In this document: positions 18,275 to 27,647 of the stretch, one piece after another
How the letters are laid out: each line of letters starts with the position of its first letter
Numbering within the stretch: the stretch's first letter is position 1
Origin: an uncultured Flavobacteriaceae bacterium
Lineage (GTDB): Bacteria; Bacteroidota; Bacteroidia; Flavobacteriales; Flavobacteriaceae
NCBI GenBank assembly: GCA_947500575.1
Contig: CANMSI010000002.1
Coordinates: 310,001-374,000, forward strand
Length of the DNA: 64,000 nt
Direction of reading: 5' to 3'
Made by a program: the position numbers and the translations under genes
The notes under the pieces: model-generated
Databases searched by the model: none
Told to the model about the DNA's origin: nothing
The model's input: only the letters and a program-made list of their open reading frames with translations

Positions 18275-19449
18275 TGATCTTTTCTTTCCCAAAGGATATT
18301 ATTTTCTCGCTGCTTTTTAACTTCTTCGGAAATTACAGCAATAGCCATACTAATATCCTCCTCTGTAGTATTTCTGCCAAGACTAAGTCTTAAAGAAGCA
18401 AAGGCTATGGTGGGGGATATTCCCATTGCCACTAGAACGTGAGATGGTTCTACCGACGCCGAATTACATGCAGACCCGTTGGATACGGCAATGGTCTTTG
18501 ATAGCGCACTAAGCAAGCTTGCACCGTCTACAAATGGAAAGGAAATGTTTACAGTATTTGGTAGCCGCATATCCGATCTACAATTAGAAACACTTAAGTC
18601 TATTGCTAGTAATCCTTTTTCTAGTCGATTGCGCAGCACTTCGGTTCGTATTTTTTCTTTTTCTAAAGTAGCATATGCCACTTCTATCGCTTTTGCAAAA
18701 CCAACAATTAAGGGGGTGTTCAAAGTTCCACCTCGTTTTCCTTTTTGTTGTCCGCCTCCTTGAATAAAACTTACGATGGAATGCGCTTCCTCCATTTCCT
18801 TCATATAAACCAACCCTATACCCTTTGGGCCATACACCTTATGTGCAGAAAAACACGCAAAATCAACCAAGTGCAATACGGAGGTGATATCTATTTTGCC
18901 CAAAGCCTGGGTAGTATCGGAAAATAAAAGACTGCCATTGGCACGGGTAAGCTTTGCAATTTCTTCAAGGGGTTGTATAGTGCCGGTTTCGTTATTCGCA
19001 AATAGAACGGAAACCAATATTGTGTCTGTTCTGAGCTCACTTTTCAATTGTTCTAAAGAAATTAATCCATCAATACCTACATCTAAATAAGTGATTTCAA
19101 ATCCATCTTTTTCAAGAAAGTGACAGGTATCTAAAACTGCTTTGTGCTCTGCCTTTGTGGTAATAATATGTTTCCCTTTGGTTTTCTTTTTTCTAACAAC
19201 ACCTTTAAGAATCATATTAATACTCTCTGTTGCTCCTGAGGTATATACTAAGCTATTTGAAGACACGCCTAATGTTTTTGCAATGGATAAAGTAGCATCT
19301 TCAATGGCGCTCTTTGCCAACCAACCATAGGGGTGTTGACTACTGGAAGGGTTCCCAAAGTTTTCTGTAAAATAGGGTAACATGGCATTAACTACCTCTT
19401 TGTCACAAGGAGTTGTAGCGTTGTAATCAAAATAAAGTTGGGTATACAT
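18271..19449 (-). CDS. PLP-dependent cysteine desulfurase (NifS/IscS type)
   Basis: 392 residues. The PLP-binding lysine is Lys204 in FSAHKVYGPKG, and the persulfide-forming cysteine is Cys328 in NGSACNSASVEPS. Other family motifs are FDYNATTP, FGNPSSSQHP, YTSGATESIN and FANNETGTIQP. Its 3' end overlaps the XdhC-like gene by 4 bp and its 5' end faces the CO dehydrogenase operon. This suggests it supplies sulfur for the sulfurated Mo cofactor and not for general Fe-S assembly, although a housekeeping role cannot be excluded. Start at ATG 19449; a second ATG is three codons upstream. Confidence 0.92.
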   Translation of the reverse strand: MYTQLYFDYNATTPCDKEVVNAMLPYFTENFGNPSSSQHPYGWLAKSAIEDATLSIAKTLGVSSNSLVYTSGATESINMILKGVVRKKKTKGKHIITTKAEHKAVLDTCHFLEKDGFEITYLDVGIDGLISLEQLKSELRTDTILVSVLFANNETGTIQPLEEIAKLTRANGSLLFSDTTQALGKIDITSVLHLVDFACFSAHKVYGPKGIGLVYMKEMEEAHSIVSFIQGGGQQKGKRGGTLNTPLIVGFAKAIEVAYATLEKEKIRTEVLRNRLEKGLLAIDLSVSNCRSDMRLPNTVNISFPFVDGASLLSALSKTIAVSNGSACNSASVEPSHVLVAMGISPTIAFASLRLSLGRNTTEEDISMAIAVISEEVKKQRENNILWERKDH

Positions 19450-19580
19450 ACATAACACTTTTTAGTGTATTGAGTTAAAGGTAAGCAATATCTTAAAATA
19501 GAAATTGTATCATATCTGCTGGAGAATAGTAAGAGAATTCACGCTAATAATTATCAAATTGCTAAACATCCATGGTTGTA

Positions 19581-19612
19581 TTTGTCATATCCGAATAAAT
19601 ACGATATATTTA
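19581..19612 (+). promoter_or_regulatory. Candidate Bacteroidota promoter for the cox operon
   Basis: TTTG (19581-19584) is followed, after a 20-base spacer, by TATATTTA (19605-19612), close to the Bacteroidota pattern TTTG / TAnnTTTG. The coxM ATG is 33 bp farther on. The match to the -7 box is imperfect at its last base. Confidence 0.45.
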
Positions 19613-19645
19613 ATACTTACTTCATAAATAAATCCTTAAAAAATT

Positions 19646-20515
19646 ATGATCCCTGCTAATTTTATTTATCACAAAGCTACTTCTGTGAAAGAAGCCATTG
19701 CTTTGGTACAAACGCATGGTGAAGAAGCAAAATACATGTCGGGAGGCCACAGTCTTCTGCCCATGATGAAATTGCGTTTCGCCACTCCAGAACACATTAT
19801 TGATATCAGTAAAATTGATGGTCTATCCTATATCAAAGAAGATGGTGACTTCCTGAAAATTGGAGCGCTAACTACGCAAACGGATATGGAATACAATGCA
19901 TTGATTCTTGATAAGTACGCTATTTTTTCAGATGCAATTAAACTTACTGCAGATCCATCTGTTCGCAACGTAGGCACCATCGGTGGTAACATTGCCCATG
20001 GCGATGCTGCTAATGATCAACCCGCACTTATGTTGGCCATGAGGGCTACCATTGTTGCAGAGGGTACTGATGGGGAAAAAGAAATTCCAATTGATGAATT
20101 TTTCCATGGATTTTACATGACAGCACTCGAACCCGCTGACATACTTACGGAAATCCGAGTCCCTAAAGCAAAGAAGGGGAGCGGAGGAGCTTATCACAAA
20201 GTAGAGCGAAAGGTTGGAGACTATGCTACCGCTGGTGTTGCGGTACATGTAGAATTAGATGATATGGGTGTTTGCCAAGAAATTGGAATTGGATTAACCA
20301 ATGTAAGTGCTGTGCCAATGCGCTTGGATAGAGGTGAAGCACTTTTAAAGGGTAAGAAGATTACAGAAGACCTAATTGAAGAAGTAGGAACAATGGCAAG
20401 CGAGGATTGTGAGCCGACCTCAGATTTAAGAGGATCCGAAGCCTATAAAAGATCTATAGTAAACACCATTACAAAACGCATGATTCGCCTCGCATTAGAA
20501 CGAGCACAACACTAA
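19646..20515 (+). CDS. coxM: Aerobic CO dehydrogenase, FAD-binding medium subunit
   Basis: 289 residues of the CoxM / xanthine dehydrogenase FAD-subunit family. FAD-binding motifs: [13 protein letters not shown] near 32-44 and [17 protein letters not shown] near 112-128. It passes electrons from the Fe-S subunit to the membrane quinone pool. It is first in the order M-S-L, which is characteristic of form I enzymes (form II operons usually run S-L-M). The next gene starts 11 bp downstream. Confidence 0.93.
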   Translation: MIPANFIYHKATSVKEAIALVQTHGEEAKYMSGGHSLLPMMKLRFATPEHIIDISKIDGLSYIKEDGDFLKIGALTTQTDMEYNALILDKYAIFSDAIKLTADPSVRNVGTIGGNIAHGDAANDQPALMLAMRATIVAEGTDGEKEIPIDEFFHGFYMTALEPADILTEIRVPKAKKGSGGAYHKVERKVGDYATAGVAVHVELDDMGVCQEIGIGLTNVSAVPMRLDRGEALLKGKKITEDLIEEVGTMASEDCEPTSDLRGSEAYKRSIVNTITKRMIRLALERAQH

Positions 20516-20526
20516 AAAAAATTGAA

Positions 20527-21012
20527 ATGAAACATACAGTAACGATGACGATAAACGGGGAAAGCGTAACTGCGGAAGTGGATTCGCGTTTGCTCCTTGT
20601 ACATTTTATCAGAGAAAATTTAGATCTTACCGGCACCCATATTGGTTGTGATACTTCGAATTGCGGAGCATGCACCATTCTTTTGGATGGAAAATCAATT
20701 AAATCTTGCACCTATCTTGCAGTAAGAGCGGATGGAGCAGAAATTACGACCATAGAAGGGATTGCTGCAGAAGGAACCAACCATCCACTACAACAAGCCT
20801 TTCACGATCAGCATGGACTGCATTGCGGATTTTGCACGCCAGGTATGATTATGAGATCTATTGACCTATTAAAAAATAACCCTAACCCAACTGAGGAAGA
20901 AATTCGGTGGGGTATTTCTGGTAATCTATGCAGGTGTACCGGATATAATAATATTGTAAAGTCGGTACAACAAGCGGCTAAGGAATTGCAGAAAGAATCA
21001 GAATCAGTCTAA
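20527..21012 (+). CDS. coxS: Aerobic CO dehydrogenase, [2Fe-2S] small subunit
   Basis: 161 residues with both clusters intact. The plant-ferredoxin-type cluster is Cys41, 46, 49 and 61 ([10 protein letters not shown]...SC) and the C-terminal cluster is Cys100, 103, 135 and 137 (CGFC...CRC). It relays electrons from the Mo site in CoxL to FAD in CoxM. Length and spacing are normal for CoxS. Confidence 0.95.
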   Translation: MKHTVTMTINGESVTAEVDSRLLLVHFIRENLDLTGTHIGCDTSNCGACTILLDGKSIKSCTYLAVRADGAEITTIEGIAAEGTNHPLQQAFHDQHGLHCGFCTPGMIMRSIDLLKNNPNPTEEEIRWGISGNLCRCTGYNNIVKSVQQAAKELQKESESV

Positions 21013-21031
21013 CCTCTTAATAAAAGAAATT

Positions 21032-23389
21032 ATGTTTAAATGTAAAACATCACCAGAGGTAGGCGGAATGGGTCACTCTGTAAAAAGAAAAGAAGATGCT
21101 CGTTTTTTACATGGTAAGGGAAACTATGTAGATGATGTAAAACTTCCTGGTATGCTTACCATGGTAATGGTACGAAGTCCGTATGCCTACGCAAAAATAA
21201 AAAGCATCAATAAAGAAAAGGCCTTGGCTATACCAGGTGTATTGGCTGTCATAACAGGAAACGATCTAGCACAATACAATCTGCATTGGATGCCCACATT
21301 ATTATCCGATACGCAAATGGTATTGCCTACGGATACGGTGATGCACCAATCACAAGAAGTATGTGCTGTAATTGCCACGGATAGATATATAGCAGTTGAT
21401 GGGGCAGAGGCAGTAGAAGTAGACTATGAACCCATGCAAGCCATTGTAGATCCGTTTAAAGCTTTGGATGAAGACGCGCCCCTCTTGCGACCCGATAAAG
21501 AGGGCCAAGAAGACAATCAAATTTACCATTGGGAACGCGGAGATAGAGCAAAAACCGATGAAGTTATTGCAAACGCAGATGTGGTGGTAAAAGAGCGCAT
21601 TTACCTACCAAGAATTCATGTAGCTTCTATTGAAACTTGCGGTTGCGTGGCTTCCTATGACAAAGACACACAAAAATTATTAGTGTATTTAACCACTCAA
21701 GCGCCACATGCTATTAGAACGGTAGTTGCTTTGGTCGCGGGCCATGTAGGTCTTTCAGAAGAAAAAATAAGAATTATTTCACCAGACATTGGTGGTGGCT
21801 TTGGTGGTAAAGTACCAGTATATCCTGCCTATGTAGTAGCTATTGCTGCTACTTTTCTAATCGGAAAACCCGTTAAATGGATAGAAGATCGTTCTGAAAA
21901 TCTAGTAAACGGATTTGCACGCGATTACCATATGGATTGTGAACTTGCGGCAACCAAAGAGGGTAAAATACAGGCTTTCAAGGTAAGCACTCTTGCAGAT
22001 CATGGGTATACAGATTCTTCTGCAAATCCGTCCAAATATCCTACTGGAATGTTTTCTATTTGTACAGGCTCCTATGACTACGAACATGCTTTTGCAGAAT
22101 TGGATGCTGTTTATACCAACAAAGCACCTGGTGGGGTGGCGTATCGTTGTTCGTTCCGAGTAACGGAAGCTGTACATGCTATAGAACGAATGGTTGATAA
22201 ATTAGCAGCTGAGATAGACAAGGATCCTGCACTCTTACGTTTGGAGAATTTTATAAAGAAAGAACAATTTCCTTATGATTCTCCTTTGGGATGGAGCTAT
22301 GATAGTGGAGACTACGAAGCTACTTTGCACAAAGCCATGGAAATGATTGGCTATGAAGATTATAAAAAAGAACAAGCCGAGAAACGAAAGGAAGGCAAGT
22401 TAATGGGAATAGGCATCTGTACTTTTACAGAAGTAGTAGGCGCTGGGCCATCTAAAGACTTTGATATTCTGGGTATTGCTATGTTTGATAGTGCCGAGAT
22501 TAGAGTACATCCTACTGGAAAAGCGCTAGCACGTTTTGGAACCAAATCGCAAGGTCAGGGACATGAGACTACATATGCTCAGATATTGGCAGAAGAGTTA
22601 GGAATCCCATATACCGATATTGAAATAGATGAGGGAGATACAGATACCGCTCCTTACGGATTGGGTACCTATGCAAGTAGAAGTACTCCCACCGCTGGGG
22701 CTGCTGCAGCCATTGCTGCAAGAAAGTTAAAGGATAAAGGCAAGAAGATTGCTGCACATTTATTGGAAGTAAGTGAAGAAGACATTGAATGGGAAGTAGG
22801 GAAGTACTTTGTAAAAGGAGCTCCAGAAAAATCAAAAACTATTCAAGATGTTGCGTTTGCTGCTTATACCAATATCCCTCCAGGAATGGAACCAGGATTT
22901 GAAGCAACACATTATTATGATCCACCAAATTTAACCTTTCCTAATGGAGCTTATATCTGTGTTGTAGAAGTAGAGAAAGAAACGGGTGCCATTGATGTAA
23001 AACGCTTTGTAGCGATTGATGATTGTGGGAATATTATAAACCCCATGATCGTTGAAGGACAAGTGCATGGTGGACTAACCCAAGGCATTGCTCCGGCGAT
23101 GTATGAAGGAATAGAATACGATGACGAAGGCAATGTGTTGAATGGTACCTTAATGGATTATCTGGTGCCAACGGCAGTTGAATCTCCGCATTGGGAAACA
23201 GGGCATACCATTACACCATCTCCTCATCATCCTTTAGGAGCCAAAGGAGTTGCAGAATCACCAACAGTAGGAGCGCCACCAGCGATAGCAAATGCTATTA
23301 TTGATGCCTTGGCGCCTTTAGGAATCAAGCATTTAGATATTCCAATTACGCCAGCGAAGGTTTGGGAAGCCATACAGGCGCATTCTTAA
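21032..23389 (+). CDS. coxL: Form I aerobic CO dehydrogenase, molybdopterin-copper large subunit
   Basis: 785 residues of the xanthine oxidase Mo-subunit family. The active-site loop is AYRCSFR at 370-376, the form I signature AYxCSFR; Cys373 would hold the copper of the Mo-S-Cu centre (form II enzymes have AYRGAGR). Other cofactor residues: GGFGGK, SQGQGHETTY and the catalytic Glu742 in GVAESPTVGAPP. The enzyme oxidises CO to CO2 in the cytoplasm at the membrane face. It lies between coxS and coxG; a hairpin separates it from coxG. The exact CSFR loop and gene order make the assignment strong; activity is not proven by sequence. Confidence 0.95.
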   Translation: MFKCKTSPEVGGMGHSVKRKEDARFLHGKGNYVDDVKLPGMLTMVMVRSPYAYAKIKSINKEKALAIPGVLAVITGNDLAQYNLHWMPTLLSDTQMVLPTDTVMHQSQEVCAVIATDRYIAVDGAEAVEVDYEPMQAIVDPFKALDEDAPLLRPDKEGQEDNQIYHWERGDRAKTDEVIANADVVVKERIYLPRIHVASIETCGCVASYDKDTQKLLVYLTTQAPHAIRTVVALVAGHVGLSEEKIRIISPDIGGGFGGKVPVYPAYVVAIAATFLIGKPVKWIEDRSENLVNGFARDYHMDCELAATKEGKIQAFKVSTLADHGYTDSSANPSKYPTGMFSICTGSYDYEHAFAELDAVYTNKAPGGVAYRCSFRVTEAVHAIERMVDKLAAEIDKDPALLRLENFIKKEQFPYDSPLGWSYDSGDYEATLHKAMEMIGYEDYKKEQAEKRKEGKLMGIGICTFTEVVGAGPSKDFDILGIAMFDSAEIRVHPTGKALARFGTKSQGQGHETTYAQILAEELGIPYTDIEIDEGDTDTAPYGLGTYASRSTPTAGAAAAIAARKLKDKGKKIAAHLLEVSEEDIEWEVGKYFVKGAPEKSKTIQDVAFAAYTNIPPGMEPGFEATHYYDPPNLTFPNGAYICVVEVEKETGAIDVKRFVAIDDCGNIINPMIVEGQVHGGLTQGIAPAMYEGIEYDDEGNVLNGTLMDYLVPTAVESPHWETGHTITPSPHHPLGAKGVAESPTVGAPPAIANAIIDALAPLGIKHLDIPITPAKVWEAIQAHS

Positions 23390-23400
23390 TAGTGAAAAAA

Positions 23401-23444
23401 ATGCGAATTACTTTCTTTCTGTAATAGAGGGAAGGTAATTTGCA
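23401..23444 (+). promoter_or_regulatory. Intra-operon hairpin between coxL and coxG
   Basis: ATGCGAATTAC and its near-complement GTAATTTGCAT can pair over about 11-13 bp with one or two mismatches. No T-run follows, and the next gene is in the same direction. It may be an mRNA-stabilising or partial terminator element that sets enzyme subunits and maturation factors at different levels. Confidence 0.5.
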
Positions 23445-23482
23445 TATTCTAATAATCCCCAATTCTTAAAAAAGAAAAGAAG

Positions 23483-23953
23483 ATGAAAACTAATTTAAAT
23501 AAATCGTTTGAAGTACCTCAAGGAACCGACCTTGTTTGGGAACACTTAATTGATCCTGAAAAAATCATGGACTGTGTACCAGGAGTATCTATAGATGAAA
23601 AGGTTGGAGAAAATCATTATAAAGGAAAAGTAGGTATGAAATTTGGCCCTATGGGGGTAAAGTATGATGCTGATATTTACTACGATGAAATTGATCTCGA
23701 AAATCGGAAAATCATTATTACAGGAAACGGTGTAGACGCTAAAGGAAATGGGAATGCTGAAATGAAAATGGCTATTGATATTACTGAATTAGATGCAGGT
23801 GGAGTAAAAATGGATGCTATTATGGACGTAACTGTAAATGGTAAGATAGCGCAATTTGGCTCTAGGCTTATTGATACCGTTTCCAATCAATTATTTAAGC
23901 AATTTGTTTCCAATTTTTCTAAAAAACTGGCTGCTGCAGAAGCTGCTGCCTAA
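23483..23953 (+). CDS. coxG: CoxG, SRPBCC-fold CO dehydrogenase membrane-recruitment subunit
   Basis: 156 residues of the CoxG family (SRPBCC fold): FEVPQGTDLVWEHLIDPEK, CVPGV, YKGKVGMKFGPM and FGSRLIDTVSNQLFKQF. In studied systems CoxG helps attach the enzyme to the membrane. This protein stops in an Ala/Glu-rich helix (KKLAAAEAAA) and has no hydrophobic C-terminal segment, so it may lack the anchor of longer CoxG proteins. It is the first gene after the hairpin, followed by coxD. Confidence 0.92.
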   Translation: MKTNLNKSFEVPQGTDLVWEHLIDPEKIMDCVPGVSIDEKVGENHYKGKVGMKFGPMGVKYDADIYYDEIDLENRKIIITGNGVDAKGNGNAEMKMAIDITELDAGGVKMDAIMDVTVNGKIAQFGSRLIDTVSNQLFKQFVSNFSKKLAAAEAAA

Positions 23954-24001
23954 GCGAGTAAAGTTAGGATCTGAGTTTTATACGAATTTAAAATTGAGTT
24001 A

Positions 24002-24874
24002 TTGAATAAGGAAATTAAGGCACTTATAAAGGATTTTTATGAACACGATTATATCCTTAATGAGGAAATGGCGACCGCGTTATTTTTACTCCAAAATTTA
24101 GAGAAACCCTTGCTCTTGGAAGGAAACCCAGGGGTTGGAAAAACAATGCTTGCTAAAACTTTGGCATTGCATCTTCAAACGGATCTGATTCGGTTACAAT
24201 GCTATGAAGGTTTAGATGTTAGTACTACTATTTATGAATGGAACTATCAGAAGCAATTGCTCCATATTAAGTTGTTTGAGCAAGAAAAGGATAAAAAAAT
24301 TCTAGGAGATCAAATTTTTGGGATGGATTATATCTTGAAGCGTCCACTTTTGAAAGCCATTAGTGCTAAAAAGCCGGTGGTGCTATTGATTGATGAAATT
24401 GACAGGGCAGATGAAGAGTTTGAAGCCTATTTATTAGAATTACTTTCAGATTTTCAAATAAGCATTCCTGAATTAGGTACCATACAGGCAATATCAAAAC
24501 CTATGGTTGTTCTCACTTCAAATAGAACTCGTGAGCTTAGCGATGCGCTAAGAAGGCGCTGTTTGTACCATTGGGTAGATTTTCCTTCCAAGACCAAAGA
24601 AATAGATATTATTGCTAAAAAACTTCCCCAGATTGATGAACATCTGGCTACCCAAGTGGTTACATTTATTCATAACTTACGAAAGGCAAGCTTGCACAAA
24701 CCGCCAGGTATTGCAGAATCATTGGATTGGGCGAAGACACTGCTTCTGATGAACGCGGACAATATTACAGATGAGATAGTACGCACTACCATTGGGAGTG
24801 TTTTAAAACACAAAGACGATGTGGAGTTTGTTCGTAATAAAACTGTGCAAGAGTTTTTATACCCAATCGATTAA
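24002..24874 (+). CDS. coxD: CoxD, MoxR-type AAA+ ATPase
   Basis: 290 residues. Walker A GNPGVGKT (41-48), Walker B VVLLIDEID (Asp131-Glu132) and a sensor/arginine-finger region (LTSNRTRELSDALRRRC). In Oligotropha, CoxD works with CoxE in building the sulfur and copper parts of the Mo-S-Cu site. The start is TTG 24002; no ATG lies before the conserved N-terminus. It is followed by the vWA partner 11 bp downstream, the usual MoxR-vWA pairing. Confidence 0.92.
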   Translation: MNKEIKALIKDFYEHDYILNEEMATALFLLQNLEKPLLLEGNPGVGKTMLAKTLALHLQTDLIRLQCYEGLDVSTTIYEWNYQKQLLHIKLFEQEKDKKILGDQIFGMDYILKRPLLKAISAKKPVVLLIDEIDRADEEFEAYLLELLSDFQISIPELGTIQAISKPMVVLTSNRTRELSDALRRRCLYHWVDFPSKTKEIDIIAKKLPQIDEHLATQVVTFIHNLRKASLHKPPGIAESLDWAKTLLLMNADNITDEIVRTTIGSVLKHKDDVEFVRNKTVQEFLYPID

Positions 24875-24885
24875 AGAATTCTACT

Positions 24886-26019
24886 TTGGTTGAAGTAAAC
24901 AAAACATTTAGAGAACGCTTAATTGATTTTACAGGCTATTGTAGGGAACGTCAATTTGTTTTAGGACCACAAGAGACGCAAGATGCATTTATCATTGCAG
25001 AAAAGGGCTATGTGCTAGATCGTCGCTTATTTCAATACAGTCTAAAAGCAATCTACTGCAAGCGAAAGGAGCATTTTGATCGATTTGATGAAATGTTTGA
25101 CCGTTTTTGGAGTAGACATTACGAGGAAAAACTTGAACAGCGAAAAAAGAAACTTCAACAAATAAAAAAAGAGCCAGATACTGCATCTGTAATCTTTTTA
25201 GGAACCAAGTTTCAAGTACCAAAAAAGGAAAAGGAACAAGAGGCCAAAGAAACCAAAGGCGCCAATGAAAGTATTCGTTTGCGACAGACCGATTTTTCAA
25301 AAGTAGCTATTGCCGATAAGGAAAAACTAGAAGAATTAGCAGAAGAGTTGTTTCATCAAATGAGTATGCGTTTTAAAAGGCGCTTAGAGAATGCCAACAA
25401 GGGAAGTATCAATATTAGGAAAACCATTCGGAAAAGTATTTCAAAAGGAGGTTGGATGCTAGATTTGGCCCATTTTAAAAAAAGAAAAGAAAAACGAAAA
25501 GTTGTTTTTATCTTAGATGTAAGCGGTTCTATGGATACCTACAGTTATTACCTCTTACGATATGTAATGGTGTTAAAAAAGTACTTTAAGAGTTTAGAGT
25601 TTTTTACCTTTAGTACATATTTAACGCACGTAACACCATTATTGCGAGCAAATAATGAACAACAAATTTTAAAACAGATAGGTAAAAACGTGCACTCCTG
25701 GTCTAGTGGCACTAAGATTGGAGAATCGCTTACCGAGTTTCTTGCTTCCTATGGAAGTAAATTTTTAAGTCAAAAGCATATTGTTGTTGTTTTAAGTGAT
25801 GGCTTGGAAACCGGCAGTGTAACTCAATTAAGAGAAGCGGTGCGTACCATTCGGCGAAAATGTAAGACCTTAGTTTGGTTAAATCCATTGAAAGGAATGA
25901 AAGGATATCAGCCCATTCAAAAAGGAATGGTGAATGTGATGCCACATCTGGATGCCTTTGAATCGGCACATAATTTGGATAGCTTGTTAAAATTAGAAAA
26001 ACTCTTAATGGATGTTTAA
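24886..26019 (+). CDS. coxE: CoxE, vWA-domain partner of CoxD
   Basis: 377 residues. A basic, charged N-terminal half leads to a VWA_CoxE domain with a MIDAS DVSGSM (Asp211, Ser213, Ser215) and the later VVLSDGLETG. CoxE forms a chaperone pair with the CoxD ATPase for metal insertion into CoxL. Like coxD it starts with TTG (24886); no ATG precedes the conserved start. The end overlaps coxF by 8 bp, which suggests coupled translation. Confidence 0.92.
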   Translation: MVEVNKTFRERLIDFTGYCRERQFVLGPQETQDAFIIAEKGYVLDRRLFQYSLKAIYCKRKEHFDRFDEMFDRFWSRHYEEKLEQRKKKLQQIKKEPDTASVIFLGTKFQVPKKEKEQEAKETKGANESIRLRQTDFSKVAIADKEKLEELAEELFHQMSMRFKRRLENANKGSINIRKTIRKSISKGGWMLDLAHFKKRKEKRKVVFILDVSGSMDTYSYYLLRYVMVLKKYFKSLEFFTFSTYLTHVTPLLRANNEQQILKQIGKNVHSWSSGTKIGESLTEFLASYGSKFLSQKHIVVVLSDGLETGSVTQLREAVRTIRRKCKTLVWLNPLKGMKGYQPIQKGMVNVMPHLDAFESAHNLDSLLKLEKLLMDV

Positions 26020-27016
26020 TGAACTTGCCTTAAAAATCGAAGAACAACTTGCTTTAGGCGCAGACTTTGCCATTGCACAAGTAATAGATCGTATTGCGCC
26101 GAGTTCCGGTAAAATAGGTGATAAAGCACTTATTTTGGAAACAGGAGAGCTTATTGGTTGGATTGGCGGTGGATGCGTCAGAGGTATCGTGATCAAGGAA
26201 GCTTTAGATGTCATAAAAACGAAACACTATAGAAGAGTGCGAATTTCTCCAGAAGGAGGAACCGCGGAAACTGCAAATTATAAAGAATACGTTATGTCTT
26301 GTCAAAGTAAAGGAACTTTAGAAGTTTTGATAGAGCCAGTAATACCGCAACCCGAGCTTATTTTGATTGGTAAATCCAATATTGCAAGAAAATTAGCGCA
26401 ATTAGCGGTGGCGGCCGATTTTAAAGTATCTGTCTTGGCTATTGGTGCTGACGTTCAAATGTTTCCTCAAGTGCATCTGATAGCAGATGAAGTTGACTTC
26501 GGTACTTTCAAAACTTTAAATAATGCATACATCATTGTTACTACTCAAGGTGAAGATGATGAATTATCAGTTAAAAAAGCGCTACAAACATCAGCTGCAT
26601 ACGTTGGTTTCGTAGCTAGTGCAAAAAAATCTGAAGACATAAGAACCTTCTTGGAGAAAGAAGGAATAAAGGAAGAACGCATTGCTCAATTAAGAAGCCC
26701 TGTGGGCTTGGATATCAATGCCAAACTGGCCAGCGAGGTTGCCATAAGTATTTTAGCAGAAGTAATAGATCATTTCAGAAATGGAAATGCTGTGGAGAAT
26801 ATGCCGGTTCATACATTAAAAAAAGAGGAAGAAACTACCTCTGCAGCTAATGCTTTTGAGGAAGAATACTACATCAACCCCGTTTGTAATGTTCCTGTTT
26901 CTAAAAAGAATCCAAAACACATTCTGGAATACGAAGGTGAAAAAGTATATTTTTGTTGTGATGGATGCAAACTCAGCTTTGAGGGTAATCCTTCTAAATA
27001 TATAAAATCTACTTAA
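26012..27016 (+). CDS. coxF: CoxF/XdhC-type maturation factor fused to a C-terminal YHS metal domain
   Basis: 334 residues. Residues about 1-110 are an XdhC_CoxI domain with GWIGGGCVRG (Cys kept; the usual following Glu is Arg). A Rossmann-like XdhC_C domain extends to about 260. After an acidic linker the last 45 residues form a YHS domain: NPVCNVPVS, YEGEKVYFCCDGCK, with Cys292, 315, 316 and 319. YHS domains occur in heavy-metal and copper-handling proteins. The fusion would put a metal-binding module on the factor that sulfurates the Mo cofactor of a Mo-Cu enzyme; that link is inference. It is distinct from the XdhC homologue at 17171. Confidence 0.88.
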   Translation: MFNELALKIEEQLALGADFAIAQVIDRIAPSSGKIGDKALILETGELIGWIGGGCVRGIVIKEALDVIKTKHYRRVRISPEGGTAETANYKEYVMSCQSKGTLEVLIEPVIPQPELILIGKSNIARKLAQLAVAADFKVSVLAIGADVQMFPQVHLIADEVDFGTFKTLNNAYIIVTTQGEDDELSVKKALQTSAAYVGFVASAKKSEDIRTFLEKEGIKEERIAQLRSPVGLDINAKLASEVAISILAEVIDHFRNGNAVENMPVHTLKKEEETTSAANAFEEEYYINPVCNVPVSKKNPKHILEYEGEKVYFCCDGCKLSFEGNPSKYIKST

Positions 27017-27039
27017 TTTAGTATGCTTAAGCCCCAATA

Positions 27040-27645
27040 ATGATATCATCCAAAGACGATATTGCCATTCTTATTTTAGCAGCTGGTGCTTCCACGCGAA
27101 TGGGCAGTGTTAAACAGCTATTGCCGTGGAACAATTCCACCTTGCTTGAAAATGCTATTAGTATGGCGGTTAAGACTACCGCAAGAGATGTTATTACCGT
27201 ACTAGGTGCCAATGCGTCTGTAATTCAAGAAAAAATTAAAATAAAAGGGAGTATTCTACTGAAAAATCAAGACTGGCATAAGGGCATAGGTAGTTCTATT
27301 GCCTGTGGTATCCGAGTTTTAAATGGAAGGGAAGAATCGTATCAAGGAATTCTTATCATGTTAGCAGACCAACCCATGTTAGGAACCGAATATTTAAATA
27401 AAATGATTGATACTTTTCTAAATCAGAAAAACCAAGTTGTTGCCACAAATTATAAGGGTAGGGCGGGGGTGCCCGCAATTTTTGGCGCTTCTTATTTCAA
27501 GGAACTCACCAAACTTACCACTGATTTTGGTGCCAAGAATATGTTGGATAGAGATCAGCATTTGATAACGATACTGGACCCGGATGGAAAAACTGCCGAC
27601 ATAGATACCCCAGAAGACTATAAAAACCTACATAACAACGATTAG
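27040..27645 (+). CDS. mocA: MobA/MocA-like molybdopterin cytidylyltransferase
   Basis: 201 residues of the MobA-like NTP-transferase family. The nucleotide loop is LAAGASTRMGSVKQLLPW, with LADQPML as the metal-binding Asp motif and RAGVPAIFG further on. MocA adds CMP to Mo-molybdopterin to make the dinucleotide cofactor (MCD), the form used by CO dehydrogenases. Position right after coxF supports CTP over GTP specificity. The next gene follows after 2 bp. Confidence 0.9.
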   Translation: MISSKDDIAILILAAGASTRMGSVKQLLPWNNSTLLENAISMAVKTTARDVITVLGANASVIQEKIKIKGSILLKNQDWHKGIGSSIACGIRVLNGREESYQGILIMLADQPMLGTEYLNKMIDTFLNQKNQVVATNYKGRAGVPAIFGASYFKELTKLTTDFGAKNMLDRDQHLITILDPDGKTADIDTPEDYKNLHNND

Positions 27646-27647
27646 AT

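Noticed and set aside
18271-19449. Cysteine desulfurase as the dedicated sulfur donor for the peptide cluster
   Set aside because: It overlaps the XdhC-like gene and is 10 kb from the synthetases, so Mo cofactor sulfuration explains it better.
21032-23389. CoxL as xanthine dehydrogenase or a form II homologue
   Set aside because: The AYRCSFR loop and M-S-L gene order with coxD, coxE, coxF and coxG are form I features; form II would read AYRGAGR.
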